This document shows, piece by piece, positions 28,458 through 38,178 of a DNA stretch of 64,000 nucleotides. How positions within the stretch are numbered: position 1 is the stretch's first letter; every line of letters starts with the position of its first letter. The position numbers and the translations under genes were made by a program. The notes beneath the pieces were generated by a model, which saw only the letters and a list, made by a program, of their open reading frames with translations, did no database searches and was not told where the DNA came from. The stretch covers positions 186,001 to 250,000 of the forward strand of contig NZ_JAGINM010000005.1 in assembly GCF_017876095.1 (NCBI RefSeq). The letters run 5' to 3'. Origin of the DNA: Azospirillum agricola. GTDB lineage: Bacteria > Pseudomonadota > Alphaproteobacteria > Azospirillales > Azospirillaceae.

Positions 28458-29368
28458 GCGCCGCGATGACCAGCACCGACACGCCGCTGCTGACGGTGGA
28501 ACACCTGACCATGCGCTTCGGCGGCCTGGTCGCCAACAACGACGTCTCCTTCGAGGCGCGGGCCGGCGAGATCACCGCGCTGATCGGGCCGAACGGGGCC
28601 GGCAAGACGACGCTGTTCAACTGCGTCACCGGCTTCTACACGCCGACCGTGGGGCGGCTGACGCTGCGCCACGCCGACGGGCGGGAGTTCCTGCTGGAGC
28701 GCATGGCCGGCTACCGCATCGCCCAGCAGGCCGGCGTGGCGCGCACCTTCCAGAACATCCGGCTGTTCGGCGGCATGAGCGTGCTGGAGAACCTGATCGT
28801 CGCCCAGCACAACAAGCTGATGGACGCCTCGGGCTTCGCGATCGCCGGGCTGCTGGGCTTGCCCGGCTACCGGGCGGCGGAGCGCGAGGCGCTGGAGCTG
28901 GCGAAATACTGGCTGGAGCGGGTGCGGCTGACCGAGTTCGCCGACTGGGAGGCGGGCAACCTGCCCTACGGGGCGCAGCGGCGGCTGGAGATCGCGCGGG
29001 CGATGTGCACCGAGCCGGTGCTGCTGTGCCTGGACGAGCCGGCGGCGGGCCTGAACCCGCGCGAGTCGGCGGAGCTGGCGGAAATCCTGACCTTCATCCG
29101 CGACACCCGGACGCCGGGCGGGCACCGGATGGGGGTGCTGCTGATCGAGCATGACATGAGCGTGGTGATGCGCATCTCCGACCATGTGGTGGTGCTGGAC
29201 TATGGGCGGAAGATCGCCGACGGCGACCCTTCGTCGGTGAGGAACGACCCGGCGGTGATCCGCGCCTATCTGGGCGAGGACGAGGATTCCGAGCTGCCGC
29301 CGGAGGTGGCGGCGGACCTGCCGGCCGCGGCGGTCGATCCGGCGGCTCCCGTTCAGAAGGGGGCGTGA
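28454..29368 (+). CDS. livG: Branched-chain amino acid ABC transporter, ATPase LivG
   Basis: 304 residues. Walker [10 protein letters not shown] near 46-54, the signature region [16 protein letters not shown], Walker [13 protein letters not shown] and the long C-terminal extension typical of LivG ([22 protein letters not shown]) are all visible. The final Ala/Pro-rich 25 residues are additional. Overlaps livM by 4 bases. Confidence 0.95.
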
Positions 29369-29372
29369 GGCG

Positions 29373-30089
29373 ATGAGCATGCTGAAAGTGTCGGGGGTGC
29401 ACACCTTCTACGGCGCCATCGAGGCGCTGAAGGGCATCGACCTGGAGATCGGGTCGGGCGAGATCGTCTCGCTGATCGGGGCGAACGGGGCGGGCAAGTC
29501 GACCTTGCTGATGACGCTGTGCGGCAGCCCGCGGGCGCGCCAGGGGCGTGTGGTGTTCGAGGGCGAGGACATCACCGACCTGCCGACGCACGAGATCGTG
29601 CGGCGCGGCATCGCGCAGTCGCCCGAAGGGAGACGGATTTTCCCGCGGATGAGCGTGCTGGAGAATCTCCAGATGGGCTCGATCGTGGCGAAGCCGGGCA
29701 GCTTCGAGACGGAGCTGGAGCGGGTGCTGACGCTGTTCCCGCGGCTGAAGGAGCGCATCCACCAGCGGGCGGGCACGATGTCGGGGGGCGAGCAGCAGAT
29801 GCTGGCGATCGGCCGGGCCTTGATGAGCCAGCCGCGGCTGCTGCTGCTCGACGAGCCGTCGCTGGGTCTGGCGCCGCTGATCGTCAAGCAGATCTTCCAG
29901 GTGATCAAGGCGATCAACGAAGAGCAGAAGATGACGGTGTTCATGGTGGAGCAGAACGCGTTCCACGCGCTGAAGCTGGCGCACCGGGGCTATGTGATGG
30001 TGAACGGGCGGATCACGATGACGGGATCGGGGGCGCAGTTGCTGGCCGACCCGGAGGTGCGGGCGGCCTATCTGGAAGGGGGGCACTGA
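29373..30089 (+). CDS. livF: Branched-chain amino acid ABC transporter, ATPase LivF
   Basis: 238 residues, the standard size. Walker A GANGAGKST near 37-45, signature MSGGEQQMLAIGRALM, Walker B LLLLDEPSLGLAP and the final ADPEVRAAYLEGGH are those of LivF. It pairs with LivG on the cytoplasmic face. Four bases separate it from livG and one base from the next gene. Confidence 0.95.
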   Translation: MSMLKVSGVHTFYGAIEALKGIDLEIGSGEIVSLIGANGAGKSTLLMTLCGSPRARQGRVVFEGEDITDLPTHEIVRRGIAQSPEGRRIFPRMSVLENLQMGSIVAKPGSFETELERVLTLFPRLKERIHQRAGTMSGGEQQMLAIGRALMSQPRLLLLDEPSLGLAPLIVKQIFQVIKAINEEQKMTVFMVEQNAFHALKLAHRGYVMVNGRITMTGSGAQLLADPEVRAAYLEGGH

Positions 30090-30090
30090 G

Positions 30091-30444
30091 ATGGAGCCGT
30101 TGCTTGGCGCGTCGCTTCCGGTGTTCCTCGGGCTGACGGTGGTGGTGTTCGGCGGCTTCGGGGTGCTGACCGGGCAGACGCTGGCGGAGGGCTGGAAGCC
30201 GGCGTCGGTGGCCATCGCCTATTCGCTGCTGCTCGGGCTGGGCGACCGCTTCCTCGCCTGGGGCCTGTTCGGCGAGCCGCTGCTGTCGGTGTGGGGCTTC
30301 CTGGTCCACACGGCCGTCATCGGCGCCATCACGCTCACCGCCCACCGCATCGCCATCGCACGCCGCATGGTCAACCAGTACCCCTGGCTCTACGAGCGCG
30401 CCGGACCCTTCGCTTGGCGAGAGCGCAGCCCCGCGCGCGGCTGA
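30091..30444 (+). CDS. Small membrane protein of the liv operon (DUF6867-like)
   Basis: 117 residues with three predicted membrane helices (about 8-28, 43-62, 64-84), then RIAIARRMVNQYPWLYERAGPFAWRE. A protein of this size and sequence type, placed last in liv operons of several alphaproteobacteria, is catalogued as DUF6867; I give that from memory. It starts one base after livF and must be co-expressed. A transporter-accessory role is a guess from position. Confidence 0.7.
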   Translation: MEPLLGASLPVFLGLTVVVFGGFGVLTGQTLAEGWKPASVAIAYSLLLGLGDRFLAWGLFGEPLLSVWGFLVHTAVIGAITLTAHRIAIARRMVNQYPWLYERAGPFAWRERSPARG

Positions 30445-30872
30445 TCCCACGCACCGGGCGTTGCTTGCCGCGCGATGTAGAACAACCGCCAAGCCTAGAC
30501 TTGGCGGTTGTTCAGCCGGCCATCGTTCAAAAAAGAAAACCACACCCGAAGTCATGGCATCGCCCATGTCACGGGAAATTCAGAAAATTCGGCTAAAATC
30601 CGAAGACATGGACCAATCGACCTCTTGATGATTGGTCGATCAATCAAAAACATGATGGATTTCGTCGAAATCCGACGATATCATCGACGACAACTGTAAT
30701 AAAAAATTACAGAAATACAGTTCGCCTGGACAATCAGCCACCCGAGCAATCGGGAAAACCGACCGAACATCATCGGCCGGCGCGAACGATCTCGACCATG
30801 AACAGGGAAAACGCCGTCACCGGCGTACGGATTCATCCGCAAGGCTTCATCCGCAGGGGAAGGGACAGTCTC
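30445..30872. other. AT-rich gap with four inverted repeats, upstream of a chemoreceptor
   Basis: 428 bases, much poorer in GC than its neighbours. It holds a 14-bp inverted repeat (30480-30513, likely liv terminator), GACCAATC/GATTGGTC (30611-30637), GGATTTC/GAAATCC (30657-30673) and CTGTAAT-AAAAA-ATTACAG (30694-30712). The last three could be operators or leader hairpins of the chemoreceptor gene. In-frame codons from 30798 upstream of the chosen start are not convincing. Confidence 0.6.
30480..30513. terminator. 14-bp inverted repeat after the liv operon
   Basis: gaacaaccgccaag (30480-30493) and its exact complement (30500-30513) enclose cctaga. The stem is long and perfect, 35 bases after the last liv-operon gene; a T-rich tail is lacking beyond the stem itself. 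Confidence 0.65.
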
Positions 30873-32546
30873 ATGACAGGGGACAGCAGGGCCGGTTCGC
30901 GGCCCCGTCATTTCTGGACCGTCGGACGCAAGGTGACGGCCGCCTTCGTCGCCGCCATCGTCGGCGGCTTCGTCGTCATCATGGGTCTCCAGGCCAGGAT
31001 GCAGTATGACGACACGGTGCGGCTCGCCACCCACGACGCCCGCGTCAAGACCGACATGCTGGCGAACGCCGCCAAGACCAGCTTCGTCGCCAACGACGGC
31101 GCCTCCATCGAGACGGAGTTCATGCCGCTGGCCGACAGCCAGGAGGTGCAGCTCGCCTCGCTGCGCGCGGTGACGGCGACCGAGACGCTGGCCGACTATT
31201 CCAACCCCCGCTTCGCCAAATACGACCTCGCCGCCGACAAGGAGGCGGTCGCCGCCGTGCTGGCCGGCAAGGGCGCGCAGACGCATTCGGCCAAGGGGCA
31301 CATCGTGGTGACGGTGCCCGTCGTGACCGGCAAGAGCAACCGGCTGGTCGGCGCCCTCCAGATCGCCTGGAGCCTGGAGCAGCAGATCGACGCCATCCTG
31401 GGCCAGATGCGCAACCAGATCGCCATCTGCCTGATCGCGCTGGTCGTGCAGATCGGCCTGCTCAACATCGCGCTCAGCCGCATGCTGATCAAGCCGCTGC
31501 GCGCGATGGCGGCGGCGATGGCGGATCTGGCCGGCGGCAACAGCATGGCGGCGGTCCCCGGCACCGAGCGGCGCGACGAGATCGGCGCCATGGCCGGCTC
31601 GGTCAGCGTCTTCCGCGACAACGCCCAGGCCATCGAGCGGATGCACGCGGCCCAGGCGGAGTCCGACGCCAGGGCGGAACAGGCCAAGCGCGCCGCCCTG
31701 CTCGACCTCGCCGACCGTTTCCAGGGCACGGTGATGCGGCTGGTCGAGGGCATCGCCGCCTCGGCCGCCGGCATGGCCGACAGCGCCGGCCGCATGGCGG
31801 CGGTGACGGGCGAGGCGTCCGACCAGTCGCGGAACGTCGCGCGGGAATCCGACGACATCCAGGCCAACGTCCGCTCGGCGGCGGCGGCGGCGAGCCAGCT
31901 CGCCGGCTCGATCGGCGGCATCACCGAGCAGGTCGGCCATTCCGCCCGCATCGCCGGGGAGGCGGTGTCCCACACCGACCGCACCAACGCCACGGTGCAG
32001 GGGCTGATCGCCAACGCCGAGCGCATCGGTCAGGTGGTCGGGCTGATCCACGCCATCGCCAAGCAGACCAACCTGCTGGCGCTGAACGCCACCATCGAGG
32101 CGGCGCGGGCGGGCGAGGCCGGCAAGGGATTCGCCGTCGTGGCGACCGAGGTCAAGGGGCTGGCCGACCAGACGGCCAAGGCGACCGACGAGATCGCCGC
32201 CCAGGTCAACGCCATGCAGAGCGTGACGCGCGACGCGGCGTCGGCCATCGGCTCGATCGGCACGACCATCACCGAGATCGACGGCATCGCCGGCGACATC
32301 ACCCACTCGGTGCAGGAACAGAACGCGGCGACGCAGGCGATCGCGCGGGCGGTGGAGATGGCGGCGCTGGGCACCCGGGAGGTGTCGGGCACCATCGCGG
32401 CGCTGGCCCGCACCGCCGAGAGCGCCGGGGCGACCGCCGGCACCGTGCTGGACGCCGCGCGCGGCCTGTCGGAACAGACGCGGACGCTCGCCGCCGAGGT
32501 CGACCGCTTCCTCAACGAGGTGCGCTCGCAGGCCAAGGCCGCCTGA
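30873..32546 (+). CDS. Methyl-accepting chemotaxis protein
   Basis: 557 residues from the ATG with aggggaaggga upstream. A membrane helix near 22-42, a periplasmic sensor of about 140 residues (no family recognised), a second helix near 185-205, HAMP (ending [18 protein letters not shown]), then the signalling domain with the highly conserved tip [21 protein letters not shown] split around 390-410 and [16 protein letters not shown]. It controls flagellar rotation through CheW/CheA encoded elsewhere. Ligand unknown. Its end is covered by a bidirectional terminator. Confidence 0.94.
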   Translation: MTGDSRAGSRPRHFWTVGRKVTAAFVAAIVGGFVVIMGLQARMQYDDTVRLATHDARVKTDMLANAAKTSFVANDGASIETEFMPLADSQEVQLASLRAVTATETLADYSNPRFAKYDLAADKEAVAAVLAGKGAQTHSAKGHIVVTVPVVTGKSNRLVGALQIAWSLEQQIDAILGQMRNQIAICLIALVVQIGLLNIALSRMLIKPLRAMAAAMADLAGGNSMAAVPGTERRDEIGAMAGSVSVFRDNAQAIERMHAAQAESDARAEQAKRAALLDLADRFQGTVMRLVEGIAASAAGMADSAGRMAAVTGEASDQSRNVARESDDIQANVRSAAAAASQLAGSIGGITEQVGHSARIAGEAVSHTDRTNATVQGLIANAERIGQVVGLIHAIAKQTNLLALNATIEAARAGEAGKGFAVVATEVKGLADQTAKATDEIAAQVNAMQSVTRDAASAIGSIGTTITEIDGIAGDITHSVQEQNAATQAIARAVEMAALGTREVSGTIAALARTAESAGATAGTVLDAARGLSEQTRTLAAEVDRFLNEVRSQAKAA

Positions 32547-32565
32547 CGGCAGAAAACCTGACGCC

Positions 32566-32597
32566 AAAAAAAGCCCTTCCGCCGGGGGACGGAAGGG
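32566..32597 (-). terminator. Rho-independent terminator of gcdH
   Basis: On the minus strand the stem ccttcc/ggaagg type (32574-32581 with 32590-32597, 8 bp) is followed by seven T (32566-32572). It serves gcdH and could also stop the chemoreceptor transcript coming from the other side. Confidence 0.85.
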
Positions 32598-32664
32598 TGG
32601 AAGGGAGCACAACCGCTCGGAAGAACAGGCGGGAGCGGACGGACACCGCCCCCGGAAGAACGCC

Positions 32665-33843
<1,179 letters not shown>

Positions 33844-33976
33844 GGTGCGTCTCCTGGTCCTTGCCCGAACGGTCGGGGCGGACCTCTGGGTTGGGCGGCT
33901 TCAAACGATGACGGGCACTCTGCCCGCTCGCGGCCATAGTGACAAACACATATTTTCGATCAGCACCATAACGGAA

Positions 33977-33991
33977 CGATATGACATATCG
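33977..33991. promoter_or_regulatory. 15-base palindrome between divergent genes
   Basis: CGATATG-A-CATATCG is perfectly symmetrical. It lies in the AT-rich 263-base gap between gcdH and the DedA/ATP-grasp gene, 134 bases before gcdH and 116 before the other, and is a good operator candidate for either. The rest of 33844-34106 shows no gene. Confidence 0.5.
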
Positions 33992-34106
33992 GGGATTGTC
34001 CGTACCGAAGCGTTTCAAAAAACTTTTAACGTGAAGCTTACCGAATCTTATGCAATTTTGCCCGTATATCCAGACTGGATACCCACTCTGACGGACAGCG
34101 ACGCCC

Positions 34107-35813
34107 GTGCTTGCTGCATTGCAACCAATAACGGCCTTCTCCGATTTCCCTCTGTTGTTTGGACTCGCCTTGCTGACGCTGTTGCACGAAGACGTTGCGA
34201 TTGCGGCGGGCGCCAGTCTCATCAGCGTCGGCACTCTCAACATCGGCCTCGCGGCCCTTGCTTTGTTGGGTGGGATTGTTGCCGGAGACCTTTTCATTTA
34301 TTTCCTTGGAATCCTGTCGCTGCGGGTCACTTGGCTGCGGCGGCGGACCGAGGGGCCGTTGCTTGAGCGCTGCCGCACGGCGCTGCAAAAGAATTTGCTT
34401 CCGGCGCTGGTGACTTGCCGTCTGGTGCCCGGCGTCCTGTTCCCGACCTATTTCGCCTGCGGCGCGATGAAGGTGCCCTTCCTGCGCTTCATCATCATCA
34501 CGATCGTGACGGCGGTCCTGCATGTCGGTCTGCTGCTGACGCTGCTGACCTCCTCGCTTGAGGCGGCGGCGGTGGAGATGCAGGTCATCGGCCTCGTCAC
34601 CGTGCTGGTCATCGTCGGGCTGCGGACACGGACGGCGCGCTCGGTGCTGGCCCCCCTGGCCTCCCGGCTGAGCCGCGCCGTCGAGCCGCACCTGCCGGCC
34701 GCGCTGAAGGGGATGCCGACGCCGCACGCCATCGCCCTGCCCGGCATGCCGGTGGTCCCGGCCGGCGCCCGCACCATCGGGCTGGCCGAACGCATCCCGC
34801 CGCTGCTCTTCTACATCCCGCTGGTGATCCAGTGGTTCGCGCTGGGCATCCGCCACCGCAGCCTGAGCCTGCCGACGGCCGCCAACCCCTCGATCGAGGC
34901 GGGCGGCCTGCTCGGCGAATCCAAGATCCAGTGCATCGACCTGATCGGCCCGCAGGCGCGGCGCTGGGTGGCGAAGTCGGTGGCGCTGGTCAACCGGCCG
35001 GAACTGACCGCCCCCGATCTGGAGCGGGTGGCGGAATCGGCCGACCTCGCCTTCCCGCTGGTCGCCAAGCCCGACATCGGCTGGCGCGGCATCGGCGTGC
35101 GGCTGGTGCGCGACAGCGCCGACCTCGCCGCCTATCTGGCCGGCTTCCCGGCCGACTGCCGGGTGATCCTGCAAGATTACGTGCCCTACGCGGGCGAGGC
35201 CGGAATCTTCTACGTCCGGCTTCCGGGGGAGCGCAGCGGTCGCATCTTCTCGATGACCTTCCGCTATTTCCCGCACGTCGTCGGCGACGGGCGGTCGAAC
35301 CTGCGCGCCCTGATCGCCCGCGACCCGCGCGCCGCCTGGAAGGCCGACCTGCACCACGAGGCGCTGGCCGGCCGGCTGGACGAGGTGCCGGCGGAGGGCG
35401 AGGTCGTCCGCCTGTCGCTGGTCGGCAGCAGCCGGGTCGGCGGCCTCTACAAGGACGCCCGCGCCCATGTGACGGCGACCCTGGTCGCGCGCTTCGACGA
35501 GATCGCCGATTCCATGCCGAACTTCCATTTCGGCCGCTTCGACGTGCGTTTCGCCTCGGTCGAGCGGCTGGAGCTGGGCGAGGATATCCAGATCATCGAG
35601 GTCAACGGCGCCGGGGCCGAGGCCATCCACATGTGGGATCCCGATTTCCGCCTGACCGACGCCTACGCCGCGCTGTTCCACCAGCAGGCGCTGATGTTCG
35701 AGGTCGCCGCCGCCAACCGGGCGCGCGGCTTCGCCCCGCTGACCGCGCTGGAGCTGGTCCGTTTCCAGCGGCGCCAGCAGGCGCTGCTGCCGCTCTACCC
35801 GGCTTCGAACTGA
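34107..35813 (+). CDS. DedA-like membrane domain fused to an ATP-grasp domain
   Basis: 568 residues, GTG start. Residues 1 to about 190 resemble the DedA/VTT (SNARE-associated) fold: TLLHEDVAIAAGASLI, GGIVAGDLFIYFLGI and CRLVPGVLFPTYFACG, with five or so hydrophobic segments. From about 235 comes an ATP-grasp half: FPLVAKPDIGWRGIGVRLV, VILQDYVPYAGEAGIFYVR, and the metal/ATP-site pair GRFDVRF and QIIEVNGAGAE. ATP-grasp enzymes join a carboxylate to an amine or thiol. A membrane-tethered ligase acting on a lipid-linked or envelope substrate is plausible but unproven. The DUF1345 gene follows after 12 bases. Confidence 0.8.
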   Translation: MLAALQPITAFSDFPLLFGLALLTLLHEDVAIAAGASLISVGTLNIGLAALALLGGIVAGDLFIYFLGILSLRVTWLRRRTEGPLLERCRTALQKNLLPALVTCRLVPGVLFPTYFACGAMKVPFLRFIIITIVTAVLHVGLLLTLLTSSLEAAAVEMQVIGLVTVLVIVGLRTRTARSVLAPLASRLSRAVEPHLPAALKGMPTPHAIALPGMPVVPAGARTIGLAERIPPLLFYIPLVIQWFALGIRHRSLSLPTAANPSIEAGGLLGESKIQCIDLIGPQARRWVAKSVALVNRPELTAPDLERVAESADLAFPLVAKPDIGWRGIGVRLVRDSADLAAYLAGFPADCRVILQDYVPYAGEAGIFYVRLPGERSGRIFSMTFRYFPHVVGDGRSNLRALIARDPRAAWKADLHHEALAGRLDEVPAEGEVVRLSLVGSSRVGGLYKDARAHVTATLVARFDEIADSMPNFHFGRFDVRFASVERLELGEDIQIIEVNGAGAEAIHMWDPDFRLTDAYAALFHQQALMFEVAAANRARGFAPLTALELVRFQRRQQALLPLYPASN

Positions 35814-35825
35814 CGGGGCTCCCCC

Positions 35826-36509
35826 ATGCGCCGCAACGCCCTGCGCCGCGGCGCCGTCCGCCACCTCCGCAACCGCCCGTCGCTGGCGACGGCGCTGGCG
35901 GTGGCCGTGGCCGTCGCCGTGGCCGCCGCGCTGTGGCTGCGCCCGGTCGGCGCCCTGCTGGTCGGCTGGGACGTCGGGGTTGCGCTCTACATCGTCGTCG
36001 CCTCCGCCTTGATGAGCCGGGCCACCGTCGCGTCGATGCGGCGCCGCGCCCAGCGGCTCGACCCCGGCAAATGGGGCGTGCTGGCGGGAGCGGTGCTGGC
36101 GGCGCTGGCCTCGCTGGTCGCCATCGTGGTCGAGCTGATCGCCGCCAAGGGCTCCCCCCACGCCGGCCTGTCGGCGGGACTCGCCGCCGTGACGGTGCTG
36201 CTGTCCTGGGCTTTCCTGCACGTCTTCTTCGCCCAGCATTACGCCCACGATTACTGGCTGGACGGCACCGGCCAGGGCGAGGGGCGCGCGGACGGCCGCG
36301 GCCTGGATTTTCCCGGCAACGACGCGCCGGACTATCTGGAGTTCCTCTATTTCAGCTTCACCGTCGGCATGACGGCGCAGGTGTCCGACGTCACCACCCG
36401 GACGGCGGCGATGCGGCGGCTGGTGCTGATGCACGGCGCCCTGTCCTTCCTGTTCAACACGGCGGTGCTGGCGCTGGGCGTCAACCTCGCCGCCGGTCTG
36501 GTCGGCTGA
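35826..36509 (+). CDS. DUF1345 membrane protein
   Basis: 227 residues. Five or six hydrophobic segments; the family signature is clear: WAFLHVFFAQHYAHDYWLDG, the loop GLDFPGNDAPDYLEFLYFS and FTVGMTAQVSDV. Function of DUF1345 is unknown. It follows the DedA/ATP-grasp gene by 12 bases and is probably in one operon with it. Confidence 0.88.
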   Translation: MRRNALRRGAVRHLRNRPSLATALAVAVAVAVAAALWLRPVGALLVGWDVGVALYIVVASALMSRATVASMRRRAQRLDPGKWGVLAGAVLAALASLVAIVVELIAAKGSPHAGLSAGLAAVTVLLSWAFLHVFFAQHYAHDYWLDGTGQGEGRADGRGLDFPGNDAPDYLEFLYFSFTVGMTAQVSDVTTRTAAMRRLVLMHGALSFLFNTAVLALGVNLAAGLVG

Positions 36510-36602
36510 GGTTCCCTTCGGAAGCGAAGGATTTCCCGCTGGCGTCCGCCGGATTGCCCTGGGCAGGATGAGCGGCGTTTCGTCGCAACGCCGGAGGGTG
36601 TC

Positions 36603-37712
36603 GTGGGTTTTCGGTCGGCCGGTCCCGTGGCTTGGGTGCGCGCGTCACGGCGCTGCGCGGTGCTGATGTGCCTGCTGGCCGGCGCCCCGGCCGTCGGCGC
36701 GGCGGAGGCTCCCGAGACGGTGCTCGCCGGCCTGCTGCGCCGCTACGACGCGCCGGGCGGCGTGCTGGCGCTGTCCGGCCCCGACGGGAGCCCCCGCGTC
36801 GTCGCCGCCGGGATGGCCGACCGGGCGCGCGGCATCGCGGTGACGCCGGACACCCGCTTCCACACCGCGTCGGCCGGCAAGATGATGACGGCGGTCGCCG
36901 TCCTGCAACTGGTGCAGGAGGGCCGCGTCGCGCTCGGCGACCCCGCCCTGCCGCTGCTCGACCTGCCGGGGGTCGAGCGGCTCGCCAACCTGCGCACGGC
37001 GACGGTGGAGGATCTGCTGACCCACCGCTCGGGCATCCCCGATTGCCTGCGCAACGCGGCGGCGGTGACGGCCCGCCACCCGAGCCCGCGCTGGACGGTG
37101 GCGGAGGCGCTGACCGAGGCGCCCTGCGGCCGTCCCACCGAACCCGGCGCCTACGCCTACTCCAACACCAACTACATGCTGCTGGGCCGGATCGTCGAGA
37201 AGCTGGACGGGGTTGGCCTTGCCGAGGCGCTGGCGGCGCGGATCTTCCGCCCGGCCGGGATGACGGCGACCGGGCTCGGCGCCGATCCGGCCGACCCCGG
37301 CGTCGCGCACGGCTACCGCGCGCCGAAGCCGGACGGCAGCCGGTCGGACGCCAGCCTCTACGCCTATTCCAGTCCGCTCGGCGACGCGCCGGCCACGATG
37401 ACGGCCGGCGACCTGGAACGCTTCATGACCGCGCTGTTCCGCCGTCCGGGGCTGCTGCTCGACCCGGCGACGCTGCGGGCGATGCTGGTCGACCGGGCGG
37501 GCGACGCCGAGGACGGCTATGGGTACGGCATCATGGTGGAGGACAGCGGTTTCGGAGCGAAATACGGCCATCCCGGCCGGCTCGCCGGCTTCCGCACCGA
37601 GGCCTGGTACTATCCCGAGCGCGACAGCGTCATCGTCCTGATCATGAACGGCGACGAGAACACCGACGACGACGTCGGCCTGCTGCTGGCCCGCGGCCTT
37701 CTGACCCCCTGA
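36603..37712 (+). CDS. Exported serine hydrolase (beta-lactamase / DD-peptidase fold)
   Basis: 369 residues, GTG start with ggaggg eight bases upstream. Signal peptide ends near residue 34 (VGAAEA). Catalytic Ser-Lys is SAGK (SxxK), Tyr is in YSNTN (YxN), and HPG replaces the third KTG/HTG box in YGHPGRLAG. These belong to class C-like serine hydrolases, which include DD-carboxypeptidases and esterases. Whether it cleaves beta-lactams cannot be told. It may act on peptidoglycan in the periplasm. Stands after the DUF1345 gene, 93 bases away. Confidence 0.87.
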   Translation: MGFRSAGPVAWVRASRRCAVLMCLLAGAPAVGAAEAPETVLAGLLRRYDAPGGVLALSGPDGSPRVVAAGMADRARGIAVTPDTRFHTASAGKMMTAVAVLQLVQEGRVALGDPALPLLDLPGVERLANLRTATVEDLLTHRSGIPDCLRNAAAVTARHPSPRWTVAEALTEAPCGRPTEPGAYAYSNTNYMLLGRIVEKLDGVGLAEALAARIFRPAGMTATGLGADPADPGVAHGYRAPKPDGSRSDASLYAYSSPLGDAPATMTAGDLERFMTALFRRPGLLLDPATLRAMLVDRAGDAEDGYGYGIMVEDSGFGAKYGHPGRLAGFRTEAWYYPERDSVIVLIMNGDENTDDDVGLLLARGLLTP

Positions 37713-37761
37713 GGGGAGGCCGGGCCGATGCCGGCGGGCCTCCCCCCAGGGATCGTCGGGC

Positions 37762-37950
37762 TCAGTTCACCGCCTTGTCGAGCGCGCGGCCGGCCTTCTC
37801 GGCCGGACCCGGCGGGTCGATGGCGTCCTTGACGCTCTGGCCGGCGTTGTCGATGGACTTGCCGGCGCGCTCGGCCGGGCCTTCCTGGTGGCAGGCGGCG
37901 ACGGCGATCAGCGGCAGGACCAGGGCGGCGGTGCGCAACAACGTCAACAT
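37762..37950 (-). CDS. Small lipoprotein
   Basis: 62 residues. Type II signal peptide with lipobox AVAAC, lipidated Cys at 20. The mature part is short, charged and partly repeated (PAERAGKSIDNAGQ and PAEKAGRALDKAV), with similarity in style to entericidin-like stress lipoproteins. Location (inner or outer membrane) is uncertain; residue after Cys is His, not Asp, so outer membrane is favoured by the usual rule. It has a gggaga upstream of its ATG. Confidence 0.65.
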   Translation of the reverse strand: MLTLLRTAALVLPLIAVAACHQEGPAERAGKSIDNAGQSVKDAIDPPGPAEKAGRALDKAVN

Positions 37951-38075
37951 CGGAACATCTCCCATCGTCAAAACGGGTCCGGACCGGCGGGCGATATCGA
38001 TTTCGCCGCGATCCAACCGCCCTTTCAACGCCAGCCGGAGCGGGTCGGACCGGGTCTAGGCCGATTGCGCCGCGC

Positions 38076-38097
38076 CGCTGCCCCGAAAGGGGCGGTG
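38076..38097. promoter_or_regulatory. Hairpin with GAAA loop upstream of eutB
   Basis: cgctgcccc and ggggcggtg pair (two G-T wobbles) around gaaa, 80 bases before eutB. It may lie in the eut leader. I looked for cobalamin riboswitch elements around it and found none. Confidence 0.35.
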
Positions 38098-38178
38098 CAT
38101 CATTTTGTGTTCCAATGTCAACGGCCCCTCCCCATCCCCGTGTCATGCTTCACGCACAGGCAAGGAGGGAGGCCGGCG

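Noticed and set aside
37951..38178. Cobalamin riboswitch upstream of eutB
   Set aside because: Only one simple hairpin is present; the conserved B12-box is missing.
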